NCBI RefSeq assembly: GCF_000196255.1
Contig: NC_006371.1
Span: 1,222,468-1,229,234, forward strand
Origin: Photobacterium profundum SS9
GTDB lineage: Bacteria; Pseudomonadota; Gammaproteobacteria; Enterobacterales; Vibrionaceae
Length of the DNA stretch: 6,767 nt
Direction: 5' to 3'
Part shown: piece after piece, positions 5,621 through 6,767 of the stretch
Position numbering within the stretch: the first letter of the stretch is position 1
Layout of the letters: every line of letters starts with the position of its first letter
Made by a program: the position numbers and the translations under genes
The notes under the pieces: generated by a model
What the model saw: the letters and a program-made list of their open reading frames with translations, nothing else
The model's database searches: none
What the model was told of the DNA's origin: nothing

Positions 5621-6511
5621 TTAATTACAGATATAATCAAGTGTATTCTTAAGTTCTTTGTCGTAGTTATCTAGCCAAGCGTAGCGCTCACGATACATTT
5701 TACGCTTTGGACGCTTGATATCTTCCATAGCCTTGCGTTCAGACTTAATCGGTAGCACATAGAAATAATCATTATGAGACTCACCATTATGTTCTTTCCA
5801 CAGGCGGTCATAATCAAGGCCAATCATTTTACTCTTTTTACCATAACGTTTTGCAGTATATATATGTGCTGAATTTTTTACGGCATAAATATGATTTATG
5901 TTCAAATTAACAGCAAGTAAACGTAATGTTTCAACCATGAATGATTTGGGGCGTAAACCATAAATACTTTTGGTGAATAATTTACTGAAGCCATTATCAT
6001 TAGCACCACCTTGCATACAACCAATATAAATATCATTATCCACAACGGTAAACGCAAGCACATAATATTTATTATATTTTGAGTCTGTAAGCGTAAGCGT
6101 AAGCTCTCCTTCTTTTCTTGAATTTCTATCAAAGCTTAGGTTTATTAAATAGTCTTGCTCGTCAATTTCCAGTTTATAAAGGGTTAATACATCGTCATAT
6201 ATTTGATGGCGTGCATCAGTTGAAAATTTGTATTCAAACCAGTCATAGTGCTTGACTAAAATATCAATAATTTCTTGTCTACTTAAGCCGTTACGTAAGT
6301 AAGGAGTTATGCATTTCGTTAAAAAATTTGGCTGCTTTTTAAAAAGCATTTTTCGTTCATCATGAGCAAAATTATCATTCATCTTTTTTATGTAGGAATA
6401 ATGTAACAATGTTCTAATGATGAATTTAACTATAGCTTTTTTCTTTCCGCTATTTTTATGGCTACTGGCTTCACGAGCCATACTAACTATATTCATGGTA
6501 AAAATATTCAT
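5621..6511 (-). CDS. VirK/YbjX (DUF535) family protein
   Basis: This protein, 296 residues from the ATG at 6511, matches the DUF535/VirK-YbjX family (PF04393). Landmarks, numbered from that start, are YLINLSFDR (about 121-129), IYIGCMQGG (161-169), YGLRPKSFMVETLRLLA (184-200), VKNSAHIYTAKRYGKK (211-226), LDYDRLWKEHNG (232-243) and the basic end RPKRKMYRERYAWLD (267-281). No transmembrane segment or signal peptide is evident, so it is probably cytoplasmic or peripheral. Family members VirK of Shigella and VirK/YbjX of Salmonella are linked to virulence-factor expression and to envelope stress and antimicrobial-peptide resistance. The biochemical activity is not settled, and a similar role here is inference. 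The frame is open to a GTG at 6544, but a TATAAT box lies inside that extension, so it is not the start. ATGs at 6496 and 6481 are also possible, and none has a good Shine-Dalgarno. The gene appears to be monocistronic. Confidence 0.85.
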   Translation of the reverse strand: MNIFTMNIVSMAREASSHKNSGKKKAIVKFIIRTLLHYSYIKKMNDNFAHDERKMLFKKQPNFLTKCITPYLRNGLSRQEIIDILVKHYDWFEYKFSTDARHQIYDDVLTLYKLEIDEQDYLINLSFDRNSRKEGELTLTLTDSKYNKYYVLAFTVVDNDIYIGCMQGGANDNGFSKLFTKSIYGLRPKSFMVETLRLLAVNLNINHIYAVKNSAHIYTAKRYGKKSKMIGLDYDRLWKEHNGESHNDYFYVLPIKSERKAMEDIKRPKRKMYRERYAWLDNYDKELKNTLDYICN

Positions 6512-6533
6512 TGTGACTACATATAAAAAATGG

Positions 6534-6561
6534 ATTATACACACAATGGAACAATGTTCAA
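6534..6561 (-). promoter_or_regulatory. Predicted promoter of the VirK/YbjX gene
   Basis: On the minus strand, a perfect TATAAT (6534-6539) lies 16 bp after TTGAAC (6556-6561, 4 of 6 to TTGACA). Transcription would start near 6527, about 16 bases before the ATG at 6511. I saw no PhoP-type repeat with correct spacing upstream. Confidence 0.5.
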
Positions 6562-6767
6562 AATAATGGTGTGGATCAATTTAAATTATAACTTTAGAAT
6601 GACATTTGCATAATCACGCTATAAATAAAAATTAAACACAGAACAATCAATTACTTACGAAAATCGAAGTGATTTACTCTTATTAAAATAAATAATCTTC
6701 CCATTCTAAAAAAACACTGTAAACTAAGATTCCATTATTGCGCCGTGGTTTTATAATTACCGAATTA

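Noticed and set aside
6562..6767. Possible PhoP-like box (GTTTA repeats on the minus strand near 6715-6730) upstream of the VirK/YbjX gene
   Set aside because: The second half-site is TGTTTT and the spacing is 3, not 5, so it does not meet the (T/G)GTTTA-N5-(T/G)GTTTA pattern. Position is also far from the predicted promoter.

Overview
The window looks like chromosomal DNA of a marine gammaproteobacterium, most likely Vibrionaceae or a close relative. This rests on the AT-rich composition, the protein families present (Vibrio-like EEP-family lipoprotein, VirK/YbjX protein, IS66 element) and recognisable CRP and Fur sites. I cannot name the genus from the sequence alone.

Layout. Positions 1-374 are AT-rich and hold no gene I can support. 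Positions 406-1474 are the remnant of an IS66-family insertion sequence on the minus strand: tnpA and tnpB are intact and overlap by ATGA, but tnpC (the DDE transposase) stops after 109 codons. The element's typical GTAAGCG end lies at 1474 and abuts a decayed minus-strand gene (1475-1821) for a periplasmic iron/siderophore-type binding protein. That gene also carries a frameshift near 1697 and has lost everything 3' of the insertion. A good Fur box (1857-1875) survives just upstream of it. A second, more doubtful degenerate reading frame with a strong ribosome binding site lies at 1879-2157.

The central plus-strand gene (2411-3766) encodes an exported lipoprotein of the endonuclease/exonuclease/phosphatase superfamily. 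It appears to have a class II CRP promoter: a perfect TGTGA-N6-TCACA site sits at -41.5 from the start predicted by a TATCAT -10 box. A clear intrinsic terminator follows the gene.

On the minus strand, a TetR-family repressor gene (4909-5424) and a zinc-less, quinone-oxidoreductase-like medium-chain dehydrogenase (3851-4906) form a tight two-gene operon. Two copies of a GTAGA-N8-TCTAC palindrome, 22 bp apart, overlap the predicted -35/-10 promoter, which suggests autorepression and induction by an unknown substrate. A VirK/YbjX (DUF535) family gene with its own TATAAT promoter completes the window on the minus strand (5621-6511).

I found no CRISPR array, RNA gene, phage module or recognisable defence system. 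The best leads are regulatory: the tandem TetR operators, the CRP promoter and the Fur-controlled iron gene in decay.
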